Shown: positions 53,809 through 60,904 of the stretch, in pieces | Numbering within the stretch: position 1 is the stretch's first letter | How the letters are laid out: the number at the start of each line of letters is the position of its first letter | Assembly (NCBI RefSeq): GCF_002355415.1 | Contig: NZ_AP014936.1 | Coordinates: forward strand, 930,001-994,000 | DNA: 64,000 bases | Origin: Sulfurifustis variabilis | Lineage (GTDB): Bacteria > Pseudomonadota > Gammaproteobacteria > Acidiferrobacterales > Sulfurifustaceae | Direction: 5' to 3' | Position numbers and translations under genes: made by a program | The notes under the pieces: generated by a model | Seen by the model: the letters and a program-made list of their open reading frames with translations, nothing else | What the model was told of the DNA's origin: nothing | Database searches by the model: none

Positions 53809-54813
53809 ATGGCCGGAAAGGCAGCTGTCCGGAAGAAGGCGCCGGCCACGAAGAAGCGCGGACGGCTCTCGCCGCGACGCGAGAAGCGCGGGCTCGACGC
53901 CGCCGACATCGCGCTCGGGCTGGACGGGGCCGACGTCGCGCCCCTGGTGGCGGAGGTCCGGGCCGCGGGCGGTGCGGCGCTCGGCGCCTACCGCGAGCCG
54001 TTGTCCGGGAGGGCGCTCCTGCTCGCCGCCCTCCCGGTCGACGCCGTCGAACCGACGCCGTTCCAGCGCGACCTCTCGCCGACGCACACCAAACGCCTCG
54101 CCGCGAAGATCGAGGAGGCCGGCTCGTTTCTCGATCCCCTGATCGTCGTGCGCGGCGAGGACGGAAAACTGTGGACCCCGAACGGCCGCCATCGGCTCGC
54201 GGCGGCCAAGGTGCTCGGCCTCAAGCAGGTCACCGCGCTCGTCTCGCCGGACGAGGACCTCGCGTTCCGCATCCTCGCGCTCAACACGGAAAAGGCGCAC
54301 AACCTCAAGGATCGCAGCCTCGAGGTGATCCGCATGGCGCGCAGCCTTGCGAAGCGCCGGCCGGGATCGAAAGAGGCCGAGTTCACCGCCGAGTTCGAGG
54401 CGCCGGAGCTGCTGACGCTCGGGATCGTCTATGAGCGCAACGGCCGCTTCGCGGGCGGCGCGTACAGCCCGTTCCTGAAGAAGGTCGACCGCTTCAGCGA
54501 CCGCACGCTCGCCGTGAGCCTGCGGAGCCGAGAGGCGTATGCCGCGCGCCTCGAAGGCATCGACGCGCAGGTGAAGCGCATCATCGAGGGTCTCCAGAGC
54601 CGCGGTTTCAAGTCGCCGTATCTGCGGGCGTACGTGGTCGCGCGGATCAATCCCGTGCGGTTTCACAAGCTGAAGAAGGGCGAGACGAAACCGCCGATGC
54701 CGATCGGCGAGGCGCTCACGCGCATGGCCGCGGGTGCGAAGAAGTTCAACCTCGATTCGGTCCGGACCGCGGACCTCGCGCTGGTCGCCGCGGTCGCGGG
54801 CGGCGAAGAGTAA
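53809..54813 (+). CDS. ParB/Srx-type nuclease-domain protein
   Basis: Encodes 334 residues. A Lys/Arg-rich N-terminus (2-27) precedes a ParB-like domain: LPVDAVEPTPFQRDLSPTHTKRLAAKI, FLDPLIVVRGEDGKLWTPNGRHRLAAAKVLGL. The latter is the GERR-like CTP-binding region in variant form. No HTH of the chromosome-segregation ParB is evident, and no parA is near. A role in DNA metabolism or plasmid-like maintenance is possible. It starts nine bases after the GGDEF gene's stop, with 16 bases to the next gene. Confidence 0.8.
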   Translation: MAGKAAVRKKAPATKKRGRLSPRREKRGLDAADIALGLDGADVAPLVAEVRAAGGAALGAYREPLSGRALLLAALPVDAVEPTPFQRDLSPTHTKRLAAKIEEAGSFLDPLIVVRGEDGKLWTPNGRHRLAAAKVLGLKQVTALVSPDEDLAFRILALNTEKAHNLKDRSLEVIRMARSLAKRRPGSKEAEFTAEFEAPELLTLGIVYERNGRFAGGAYSPFLKKVDRFSDRTLAVSLRSREAYAARLEGIDAQVKRIIEGLQSRGFKSPYLRAYVVARINPVRFHKLKKGETKPPMPIGEALTRMAAGAKKFNLDSVRTADLALVAAVAGGEE

Positions 54814-54829
54814 AGCCGGAAGTGACGCG

Positions 54830-55189
54830 ATGAAGTTCGCGCAAGTCCCCGTCGGCCAGCGCTTCGAGCTCCAGGGCGGCCGCTACCTCAAGACCTCGCC
54901 GGTCGTCGCCGTCGAGGAGGCGAGCGGTCGGTCGCGGTTCATCGGGAAATACGTCGAGGTCACGCTGCCGGAGAACCCGGATCAGGCGAAGCCGGCACCC
55001 GCTTCAACCGCGCCGGTCGACCCGCAGGCCGTGCTCGCCGAGTTCGAGGCGTTCCATGCCCGGTGCCTCGCCATCCTCGACGGATTGCAGGAGAGCCTCG
55101 ACGTCGAGACCCTCGATCGCGCCCGTACCGAGCTCGAAGAAGCGCGCCGGCGTTTCGTGAAGCGCATCGAAGACGGCGCGGCCGAATAG
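54830..55189 (+). CDS. hypothetical protein, partner of the ParB-like gene
   Basis: Encodes 119 residues. The N-terminal MKFAQVPVGQRFELQGGRYLK then FIGKYVEVTLPEN looks like a small beta domain. A Pro/Ala linker and a C-terminal helical coiled coil (VLAEFEAFHARCLAILDGLQE to RRRFVKRIED) follow. It lies 16 bases after the ParB-like gene, so they form an operon. No family recognised. Confidence 0.7.
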   Translation: MKFAQVPVGQRFELQGGRYLKTSPVVAVEEASGRSRFIGKYVEVTLPENPDQAKPAPASTAPVDPQAVLAEFEAFHARCLAILDGLQESLDVETLDRARTELEEARRRFVKRIEDGAAE

Positions 55190-55364
55190 CTCGCGGCTTC
55201 TCTCCTTATATATGGTGTGATGGAGATCGCCGGTGTGCGCGGCCTGGGAGCGCTAGGCGCGCCGTCGCGAGGCTCCAGAGATTGATGCCGATCAACGGCC
55301 CCGCGCTTGCGCGCGTTTGCACCCGGGCCTAACCTGCCCGACAAAGCCGCGGGAGTCGATTCGC

Positions 55365-55745
55365 ATGGCCGACGAGCTGGTCTGCTGGAAGTGCGGGGCA
55401 TCGCTCAAGAGCCTGCCCCTGCCGCTCTCGCGCACGGCCGAGTGCCCGGCCTGCAAGGCCGAGCTGCACGCCTGCAAGCTTTGCCGGTTCTACGACGCGC
55501 GCACCCAGCGCCAGTGCACCGAGATCCGCGCCGAAGAGATCATCAACAAGGAGCACGCCAACTTCTGCGACTGGTTCAAAGCCCGCCCCAGCGCCTTCGA
55601 CGCCCGCGCCCAAGCGAAGGCCCAGGCGGGCAAGGCGAAGCTCGACGCGTTGTTCGGGAGAGGAGAGGCGCCGGCCGAGGAGACCGACCCGGCCCGCGCG
55701 AACCTCGAGGATCTGTTCGGCGGCACCGCCAAGAAGAAGGAGTGA
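55365..55745 (+). CDS. small zinc-ribbon protein
   Basis: Encodes 126 residues. ADELVCWKCGASL with CPACKAEL gives a four-Cys zinc ribbon, and HACKLCRFYDARTQRQC plus FCDWF adds a second Cys cluster. The C-terminal half is a Lys/Ala-rich region ending DLFGGTAKKKE. Such proteins are found in many Proteobacteria without known function. The ATG at 55365 has GGGAG about 10 bases before it. Confidence 0.78.
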   Translation: MADELVCWKCGASLKSLPLPLSRTAECPACKAELHACKLCRFYDARTQRQCTEIRAEEIINKEHANFCDWFKARPSAFDARAQAKAQAGKAKLDALFGRGEAPAEETDPARANLEDLFGGTAKKKE

Positions 55746-55929
55746 AACGCCTCGCGCCCCGCCAGGCGCAACCGGGACTCGTGCGGCACCTATACTGAGG
55801 GAAGATCGCCCGGACCGATTCGACCACGCGACTCCGAAACAGAAAAATGATGGAGGCGGCAACCTATCCTGCTCGGACAATGCTCAAGGAAGCGGATTCA
55901 AGCCGTTGAATGAATGAAGGAGCCACTCC

Positions 55930-55990
55930 GAATGCTACCCGCCTGTACACAATGTTTTGCCGCACTTAGGCGGCCTATATCTAGTTAGGA
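55930..55990 (+). repeat. left boundary site of cassette array (attI-like or degenerate attC)
   Basis: GTTAGGA (55984-55990) fits the R' integron core site just before the first cassette gene. Upstream, CCGCCT and AGGCGG can pair across a stem (about 55938-55965). Because no integrase gene is adjacent, attI cannot be told from a decayed attC. Confidence 0.5.
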
Positions 55991-55994
55991 CAAG

Positions 55995-56534
55995 ATGGCC
56001 AATCCATTACGAGTAGGCGAGTCGGTATCACATGGACCGCGCACACTGCTTAAGCGACCAGAGCTAGCAGCGCTCATCGGCTGCGCATGTGCTGATTGGG
56101 CGTACATCGAAAGCTCTTTAACCATGTTTTACGGGCATCTGATGGGCGTCTATCTCCCAAAACATCCAGAATTTGAACCCCCATTACATCCTGTCGCCCT
56201 CCAAGTCCTAGATGAGCTCCAAAGCATTCACGCCAAAGTAAATCTGGTCAAGAAGTTGGCTGATTGGGTTATCAAGGATGAGGTACAGAGAAAGGATGTG
56301 TTATCTGTATTGGATAAATTAAGAAAAGCAGGCGAAGGCAGGAATTTGGTAGCCCATGGAGTTTGGGGCATCTGCGAATCCGAACCTGAAGCTCTAATAC
56401 TTCTCCCCACATTCGGGCATCAAATGATTTACAGAAAGCAAGATTTCGAATTAGTTCTTGAAAAAATTCAGAGAGCCAAGGTTGAGCTTGGCCGCATACA
56501 CCATGAGTTCTATCAGCGGCGCCGTAACAAGTAG
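55995..56534 (+). CDS. cassette 1: candidate HEPN-like protein
   Basis: Encodes 179 residues, all-helical, no signal. RNLVAH (116-121) inside KAGEGRNLVAHGVWG is an RX4H motif as in HEPN ribonuclease domains, and it follows a helix in the expected way. VLDELQSIHAKVNLVKKLAD and the C-terminal DFELVLEKIQRAKVELGR are long helices. HEPN proteins act as toxins or in phage defence, but non-nuclease members exist. No antitoxin-like partner is adjacent. The gene begins four bases after the array's first core site. Confidence 0.65.
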   Translation: MANPLRVGESVSHGPRTLLKRPELAALIGCACADWAYIESSLTMFYGHLMGVYLPKHPEFEPPLHPVALQVLDELQSIHAKVNLVKKLADWVIKDEVQRKDVLSVLDKLRKAGEGRNLVAHGVWGICESEPEALILLPTFGHQMIYRKQDFELVLEKIQRAKVELGRIHHEFYQRRRNK

Positions 56535-56621
56535 TCCTAAGATGGCGCTCAACCTCGCTCCCTTCGGTCGCTGGGCGCTGCGCCAAAAAGCGGCGCAGCG
56601 CAGGTTAGCTCTGCGTTGGGC
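56534..56621 (+). repeat. attC site 1
   Basis: R'' GTCCTAAG (imperfect), L'' GCTCAACC (56547-56554), a strong central stem GCGCTGCGCC/GGCGCAGCGC, L' GGTTAGCT (56603-56610) and R' GTTGGGC (56615-56621). The right half reads like a textbook integron attC. Confidence 0.8.
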
Positions 56622-56630
56622 GTATCAATC

Positions 56631-57173
56631 ATGAAAGAACTGATCTTGTTGATACTCGGAGGGGTCGGTGGATTTCTCCTCCATACAATCACAATGAAGG
56701 TTAGTTTCAAGCAGCGCGCAATTGAGAACAAGATCAAGGTCTTTGACTCGCTTATTGGCACGTGGGTGCAGATGCGGAATTTCATATACGCACACCACAC
56801 TGGGCAACCGATGCAAGCGGTACCGCGTGATGTCGCGCAGCAGTTCGATCAGATGTACGGGCAGTCACAGCAACTGATTGGGGAAGCGATCCTAGTCTGT
56901 GAAGACGATGTGTTAACCGGTGACATCAATGCACTAAATGAACGTATGTACCGAACGGAGTGGTATAGCTTGGAACATATTCAAGCAAACGAAGCAATAG
57001 AGCAGATAAAACGAGAAGCCGTGGCGCTGATTGCGCGCATGAGAGAGGACATCAAAGGCAGCACGCGCTTAGAGTGGCGGGACTTTGCCCATATCGCCTC
57101 TGGTCTCTCGCCATTGCGACGCAAGGCCCAACAAGGTGCTCAACCAAACGCGCAAGATCGGCGCGCCGGTTAG
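56631..57173 (+). CDS. cassette 2: membrane-anchored helical protein
   Basis: Encodes 180 residues. One N-terminal membrane segment (2-24, LILLILGGVGGFLLHTITM) precedes a long helical cytoplasmic domain (QQFDQMYGQSQQLIGEAIL, IEQIKREAVALIARMRED). The stop lies inside the downstream attC, as is common for cassette genes. The ATG is 10 bases after the R' core. No homologue is recognised. Confidence 0.65.
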   Translation: MKELILLILGGVGGFLLHTITMKVSFKQRAIENKIKVFDSLIGTWVQMRNFIYAHHTGQPMQAVPRDVAQQFDQMYGQSQQLIGEAILVCEDDVLTGDINALNERMYRTEWYSLEHIQANEAIEQIKREAVALIARMREDIKGSTRLEWRDFAHIASGLSPLRRKAQQGAQPNAQDRRAG

Positions 57174-57187
57174 CTAGTTCGTTATGG
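57126..57187 (+). repeat. attC site 2
   Basis: R'' GCCCAAC (57126-57132), L'' GCTCAACC (57138-57145), L' GGTTAGCT (57168-57175), R' GTTATGG (57181-57187). It is short (62 bases). The next gene's ATG lies inside R'. Confidence 0.8.
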
Positions 57188-57699
57188 CACAAATGAATAA
57201 GCCCACAAAATTGATCCTTCTGCTCCTCAGCCACGTGCTGTTTGCTGTCGGCGGCGGAGTGCTCGGCTATCTGGCCCATGAGAAGCTCGTCTCAAGCATC
57301 GCGTTTGTGGATGAGGTGGCGTTGGTCTCTCGTGCCGCAACCTACGTCGACATACAGCGCGCGCAGGGAAGCACAAAAGACTATAAAGCGGCGCTTCTTG
57401 CATACCTCGAGGTGCTTGAGAAATACAGGCACGAACCAAGCGTGCTGTTTACGGAAAGAGTGCACTCCGTAGATAAGACGCTTGCCTATGTCCGCCTTGC
57501 CAGAGTGGCAGAGGCAGAAGGAAATCGCACCGAAGTCGCTTCTTACTCAAAGAATGCCGTCGCCTCATGTGCTGGTACTGGTTGGAAGGACTGCTCCAAG
57601 GAGAAACTCTGGGCCATTACGGCACGGCTGGATAAAGCAAGTTTTATGGGTGCCGGTACCAATAACGAGCGTCGGGGCGGAAGTAATGTTGCGCCATAA
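57184..57699 (+). CDS. cassette 3: membrane-anchored protein, possibly TPR-like
   Basis: Encodes 171 residues. A membrane anchor (about 9-30, ILLLLSHVLFAVGGGVLGYL) is followed by helix pairs (DYKAALLAYLEVLEKYRHEPS, KTLAYVRLARVAEAEGNRTEV) that resemble tetratricopeptide units. The start codon is within the R' site of attC 2, so translation begins at the recombination junction. Function unknown. Confidence 0.65.
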   Translation: MAQMNKPTKLILLLLSHVLFAVGGGVLGYLAHEKLVSSIAFVDEVALVSRAATYVDIQRAQGSTKDYKAALLAYLEVLEKYRHEPSVLFTERVHSVDKTLAYVRLARVAEAEGNRTEVASYSKNAVASCAGTGWKDCSKEKLWAITARLDKASFMGAGTNNERRGGSNVAP

Positions 57700-57783
57700 C
57701 ACGTCGCTCGTGCCGACACCGCAAACAGCGTGGTACGTTTCCTGGTGTTTTCGTGGCCGGTGCGGCACACCTCTGCGTTAGAT
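57693..57783 (+). repeat. attC site 3
   Basis: R'' GCCATAAC (57693-57700) and R' GTTAGAT (57777-57783). Inner arms CGCTCGTGCCGACACC and GGCCGGTGCGGCAC are partly complementary. The gene stop at 57697-57699 lies in R''. Confidence 0.75.
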
Positions 57784-57786
57784 TGC

Positions 57787-58173
57787 ATGAACAAAAAGAG
57801 AAGCCAGTTTCATATCACGGAAGTTCCGAGCCTGGACGCGTCGGCAGGCTCGGTTGGCGTGGATATTGGCTACCTCGGCTACGATGACCACATGAAAGCA
57901 TTCGTCGATATCTTTGAGAAATTCGTTCATGACAACAAAGGCATTCTCAGCGCCTTCGAAAGCATTTCTGTTGAGGCTAAGAAACCAACTGGCCGTCTGG
58001 TTGTGGGCTTGGGTGCAGCTGGTGGCGTTAGCAGCCTTTTCTCAAATGCGAGGGAAGTCGGTAAAGAGCTATATTGCTCAAACAACGACAAGGTCAAGTT
58101 GGTGCTATCCGGTAAGGGTGGTCAAAGGTCCCTCTTTGTCACTTTCGACAACCCACATTTTTCGTTCGGGTGA
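57787..58173 (+). CDS. cassette 4: small protein of unknown function
   Basis: Encodes 128 residues, soluble. VGVDIGYLGYDDHMKAFVDIFEKF and RLVVGLGAAGGVSSLFSNAREVG form a possible alpha/beta core; KVKLVLSGKGGQRSLFVTFDN ends the chain. It starts three bases after R' of attC 3. No family recognised. Confidence 0.65.
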   Translation: MNKKRSQFHITEVPSLDASAGSVGVDIGYLGYDDHMKAFVDIFEKFVHDNKGILSAFESISVEAKKPTGRLVVGLGAAGGVSSLFSNAREVGKELYCSNNDKVKLVLSGKGGQRSLFVTFDNPHFSFG

Positions 58174-58182
58174 GAAAATGCA

Positions 58183-58271
58183 ATCTAACTTTTGCTCGTG
58201 CCGACGCCCGGGACAGCGCGCCATGTTTCCTGGCGTATCGGTGGCGGACGCGGCCCAGCAAAGCGTTATGG
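58183..58271 (+). repeat. attC site 4
   Basis: R'' ATCTAAC (58183-58189) and R' GTTATGG (58265-58271), with GCTCGTGCCGACGCC on the left and GGTGGCGGACGCGGC on the right. It resembles attC sites 3 and 7. Confidence 0.78.
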
Positions 58272-58306
58272 GGCAACAGCCCTCCACTAAATGACAAGCG
58301 GCAGGT

Positions 58307-58720
58307 ATGGTAAGCGAAGGCGTTAAGATCCGGGCTCAGATCGATACCGAGAGCGTTCGCAACGTAATGCTGGTTAACGGCGGCGGCTCCGTCGCGTTGC
58401 TAGCGCTGTTGCCTGCAGTTCTCGGTACGCCGCTCGTTTTCGGAGTGCTTCTCACACTCGCGATTTGGCTTCTTGGTCTGACCCTAGCGGTAAGTCATAG
58501 CGTGCTGCGTCGTAAATGCTCGCTTGTTTACGAGCAACACGGCATGAGGCCTCATCTTGGGAAACCTAGGTTGTGGATCAAACCGAACCAACCGTGGGTT
58601 TGTTGGTGGGGGTGGTGGTGTCTATACACGTCGATCTTCGCGTTCCTGATTGGAGGGGCCGTGATGGTATCCGTAGGTTTCGCAAACATCGACGTCTTGA
58701 GCACTTCATTGAAGCCGTAA
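58307..58720 (+). CDS. cassette 5: multi-pass membrane protein
   Basis: Encodes 137 residues with three or so membrane helices (about 29-46, 48-67, 100-125). A Trp-rich patch PWVCWWGWWCLY marks the third. Between them lies a cytoplasmic SHSVLRRKCSLVYEQHG segment. No known motif. Possibly a small membrane effector. Confidence 0.6.
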   Translation: MVSEGVKIRAQIDTESVRNVMLVNGGGSVALLALLPAVLGTPLVFGVLLTLAIWLLGLTLAVSHSVLRRKCSLVYEQHGMRPHLGKPRLWIKPNQPWVCWWGWWCLYTSIFAFLIGGAVMVSVGFANIDVLSTSLKP

Positions 58721-58745
58721 AGTAAAGTGTGGCGGCCCGAAATGC

Positions 58746-58811
58746 CTCATAACAATCGCTTCGAGACGTTCGCGCGCCGCCTCCGCTCGCCGCTCGAGCG
58801 AATCGTTATGT
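58746..58811 (+). repeat. attC site 5
   Basis: CTCATAAC (58746-58753) and GTTATGT (58805-58811) are the outer cores. CAATCGCTTCGAG and CTCGAGCGAATCG are inner near-complementary arms. 66 bases. Confidence 0.7.
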
Positions 58812-58825
58812 TGCGAGAGAACTGA

Positions 58826-59152
58826 ATGACTAAACGTGGCTTTCTAGGTTTTTTGTCTGCTGCCGGCTTCTTACCTGTCCTCTGTTTCAAGGCCGCTCAT
58901 GGGGGAGAAAAAGTGAGTGAGAAATTTAAAGGTCCGTTTGGTTCCTGCTGCAAAGATCTCTCGGACGCCATGAAGCAACCACCCAGCTCGTTTTTCTTTG
59001 TCGAGAAAAACCAAGTTCTATATCTAACCGTTGGCTATGTCCAAACAGAAAAGGGCCCGGGCTGGTTCGACCAAGCCGTAATCTTTTGCCCGTTCTGCGG
59101 TAAGCAACTTCAGTCCCGAGAGGAAATAGCAAAGAAAGCAGCGCGTGGCTAA
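58826..59152 (+). CDS. cassette 6: small Cys-containing protein with CPFCG motif
   Basis: Encodes 108 residues. A hydrophobic N-terminus (about 5-22) may be a signal or anchor. The body has GSCCKDLSDAMKQPP and ends with AVIFCPFCGKQLQSREE, whose CPFCG can bind zinc or act in redox. VLYLTVGYVQTEKGPGWF suggests a beta sheet. Related small proteins occur in other cassette arrays, but I cannot name one. Confidence 0.6.
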   Translation: MTKRGFLGFLSAAGFLPVLCFKAAHGGEKVSEKFKGPFGSCCKDLSDAMKQPPSSFFFVEKNQVLYLTVGYVQTEKGPGWFDQAVIFCPFCGKQLQSREEIAKKAARG

Positions 59153-59241
59153 ACAACGCAACACAACATTCAGGTCGAGCATGAGACGACGGCGCATTCC
59201 CTGATGTCTCGTGCCCCGTGCCGCTCACCAACACGTTAGGT
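59147..59241 (+). repeat. attC site 6
   Basis: R' GTTAGGT (59235-59241) is canonical. R'' is less clear; GGCTAAAC (59147-59154) is the best candidate and contains the stop codon of cassette 6. GAGCATGAGACGACGGC and GCCCCGTGCCGCTC lie between. Confidence 0.55.
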
Positions 59242-59463
59242 ATCTTGAGTGCAAATACGAAGCCGAAACGTGACTTTTTCCCTGCTTATCGTGCTTGAGC
59301 GTTGGCTGCTAGGCCAAGTTTGGCACCGGGCTACATGGCCATGCAATTCAGTGAAGGCGAGCCGAAGTGACAAAACAACCATCTAACCACTGGCTCGTGC
59401 TGACGCTGGGACAAGGCGCTATGTTTCCTGATATTTCGGCGACCGGCGCCGCACAGCCAGACC
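59242..59463 (+). other. cassette 7: no convincing gene
   Basis: Between attC 6 and attC 7 only about 140 bases are free. The sole frame from the junction (TTG at 59245, about 17 codons to TGA at 59296-59298) is too short to call. It could be an ORF-less cassette, carry a promoter, or be a truncated gene. Confidence 0.55.
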
Positions 59464-59470
59464 GTTAGAA
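59381..59470 (+). repeat. attC site 7
   Basis: R'' ATCTAAC (59381-59387) and R' GTTAGAA (59464-59470). Inner words GCTCGTGCTGACGCTGGGACA and ATGTTTCCTG are nearly those of attC 4 and attC 3, so these three share an origin. Confidence 0.75.
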
Positions 59471-59474
59471 ATCC

Positions 59475-59831
59475 ATGAAGCATCACAACAAGGCATTGAC
59501 GTCGGTCCTGTGCCTGTCCCTGTCGCCAGCGCTCTCGCAGGTTGGCGCCACGCCGCCATTCGATTGGGTGAAGGTTATATCCGAAAAGACGAACTCCTTA
59601 CGCGCGTGTGCGCGCCCATCGTCGCTCGAAAGCCGCCGGCTGACGGAGCTGCCGAGCGAAAAGTTGGTTTTGCTGGCGAGTCTCGACCCCGGCGCTATCT
59701 CCGATGGTTGCCACATTTCCATTTACAGCAGTGAAGATAAACAAAAGGTGTATTTGAGTGTTACCGGTGGACTGTCAAACCACATACGAATGTACTTCGG
59801 TCCCTTTCGTGCAACTGGCGAGGATTTCTAA
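59475..59831 (+). CDS. cassette 8a: exported small protein
   Basis: Encodes 118 residues. A signal peptide (about 1-25, ALSQVGA) is likely. The mature part has two Cys (RACARPS, DGCHISI) and a beta-rich C-terminus (ISIYSSEDKQKVYLSVTGG). The stop lies at the start of the next attC. No known homologue. The ATG is four bases after R' of attC 7. Confidence 0.6.
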   Translation: MKHHNKALTSVLCLSLSPALSQVGATPPFDWVKVISEKTNSLRACARPSSLESRRLTELPSEKLVLLASLDPGAISDGCHISIYSSEDKQKVYLSVTGGLSNHIRMYFGPFRATGEDF

Positions 59832-59913
59832 CATCATTCATAACGAGGCGGGCGGTGAAACGACGACGGCCTTCGTAAACCGCAGCGCCGATGCCGCTTA
59901 GAGAACGTTAGAC
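59826..59913 (+). repeat. attC site 8
   Basis: R' GTTAGAC (59907-59913). R'' is TTCTAAC (59826-59832), near the complement of R', with an alternative TTCATAAC at 59837-59844. Inner arms GGCGGTGAAACGACG and CGATGCCGC are partly complementary. Confidence 0.65.
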
Positions 59914-59923
59914 TACAGCCGAA

Positions 59924-60298
59924 ATGACGGAGTTTCTGGTAGTTCTGGTTGTTATTCTCGTCGCCGGCGCGACGCTTTACTCGTTTTTAGAGGACATCCT
60001 GCTTTTCTTCGAATTACGAAACGGGCCGAAAGAAATCAAGCATCATTCAGGAACGGAAGCGCTGGTGGGGCAGAGATGCCAAGTTACCGAAAGCGGCGGC
60101 GGGACGTCTTTGCGCGTCTTACTGAATGGCGAGAACTGGCAAGCTTCGCTCTCGAAGTCCGTTAGTGGCGTTCCTGCGGTTGGCTCTTTACTCAGGGTCG
60201 TTGGCGTATCGGGACTAATTCTGCATGTCGAACCATTGAGCGAATCGAATTCGCTCGACCCGCCGCCCCTTAAGGCAACGTCAGAGCGCTCGAGATGA
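59924..60298 (+). CDS. last cassette: NfeD-like OB-fold membrane protein
   Basis: Encodes 124 residues. A single membrane helix (3-25, FLVVLVVILVAGATLYSFL) is followed by a C-terminal segment ALVGQRCQVTES, LRVLLNGENWQASL and VGSLLRVVGVSGLILHVEPL that resembles the NfeD OB-fold domain. NfeD proteins pair with membrane proteases or stomatins, but none is near. No attC is recognisable downstream, so it may be fixed in place or its site lost. Confidence 0.68.
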   Translation: MTEFLVVLVVILVAGATLYSFLEDILLFFELRNGPKEIKHHSGTEALVGQRCQVTESGGGTSLRVLLNGENWQASLSKSVSGVPAVGSLLRVVGVSGLILHVEPLSESNSLDPPPLKATSERSR

Positions 60299-60490
60299 CC
60301 CGATACCTGATCATCTTCGTGGAAAAGGAGAGCTGTTCCCGCGCCGGTCGGGACGGCGCTGTCAAGCCGTAGCGCCGGTTTCCGGCGGCCGCGTAGGTAA
60401 CGTATATCCCGACTCCTGTCGCGGTCGCTGGCTTGCCGGGCGACCGGGCGCCGACGACAATTCTTGCTGACTGATCATCGGGGTCTCGGC

Positions 60491-60904
60491 ATGGAAGCCG
60501 GCAGCGAGACGCGCGCATCGGGCAGCGGCGGCCCGTCCTTCCTCCAGGACAGCCTGGTCGGCACGGTGAGCAGCCTCATCGTCTGGGCCGCCTACTTCGT
60601 CGCCGCGTACGTTTTCCTCTCCATCAGCTGTGCATCCGGTCTGAACCGCGTGCGCGTGCTCGGCGTCGACGCGGTTCAGCTCGTATTGGTGCTCATGACC
60701 GTGGTCGCGCTCGCGCTGATCGCGTGGATCGCGGTGGCGAGCGTGCGGGCGGGCAGGCGGACTCGGCCGCGTGTGAGCGCGGAGCCGTGGGTCGCCGAGC
60801 GCCGGCGGTTTATGAGCCGGACGGCCGTGCTGCTTGCCGGGCTAGCGTTCGTCGCGACGTGCTGGATGGGCGTGTCCATCCTGGCTCTTGCGCCGTGCGT
60901 GTAG
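60491..60904 (+). CDS. small membrane protein of oxidase assembly block
   Basis: Encodes 137 residues with three membrane helices (about 24-46, 55-80, 105-130). The N-terminus (GSETRASGSGGPSFLQDSLVG) is polar. It overlaps the CtaG start by one base (TAGTG), so it is probably co-translated with the oxidase-assembly genes. No family motif is seen. A TTG at 60464 is an alternative start. Confidence 0.65.
   Translation: MEAGSETRASGSGGPSFLQDSLVGTVSSLIVWAAYFVAAYVFLSISCASGLNRVRVLGVDAVQLVLVLMTVVALALIAWIAVASVRAGRRTRPRVSAEPWVAERRRFMSRTAVLLAGLAFVATCWMGVSILALAPCV

Larger units (their letters stand above)
55984..60298 (+). mobile_element. integron gene-cassette array without visible integrase (CALIN)
   Basis: Eight cassettes lie head to tail, all genes on the plus strand, separated by attC-like sites of 62-95 bases. 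The left core is GTTAGGA at 55984. Base composition is plainly lower in G+C than the flanks, and codon use differs. Three attC sites (57693, 58183, 59381) share long words such as GCTCGTGC and GTTTCCTG and so form one subfamily. Others differ, as in arrays assembled from several sources. No tyrosine-recombinase gene is in the window, so the array fits the class called CALIN. The last cassette has no recognisable attC. Confidence 0.78.

Noticed and set aside
53809-54813. ParB-like protein as the chromosome-partition ParB
   Set aside because: No parA, no parS-like palindrome seen nearby, and the usual helix-turn-helix is not evident.
55984-60298. Low-GC region as prophage or transposon island
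   Set aside because: No integrase, transposase, capsid or terminal repeats. Regular attC-like sites explain the structure better.
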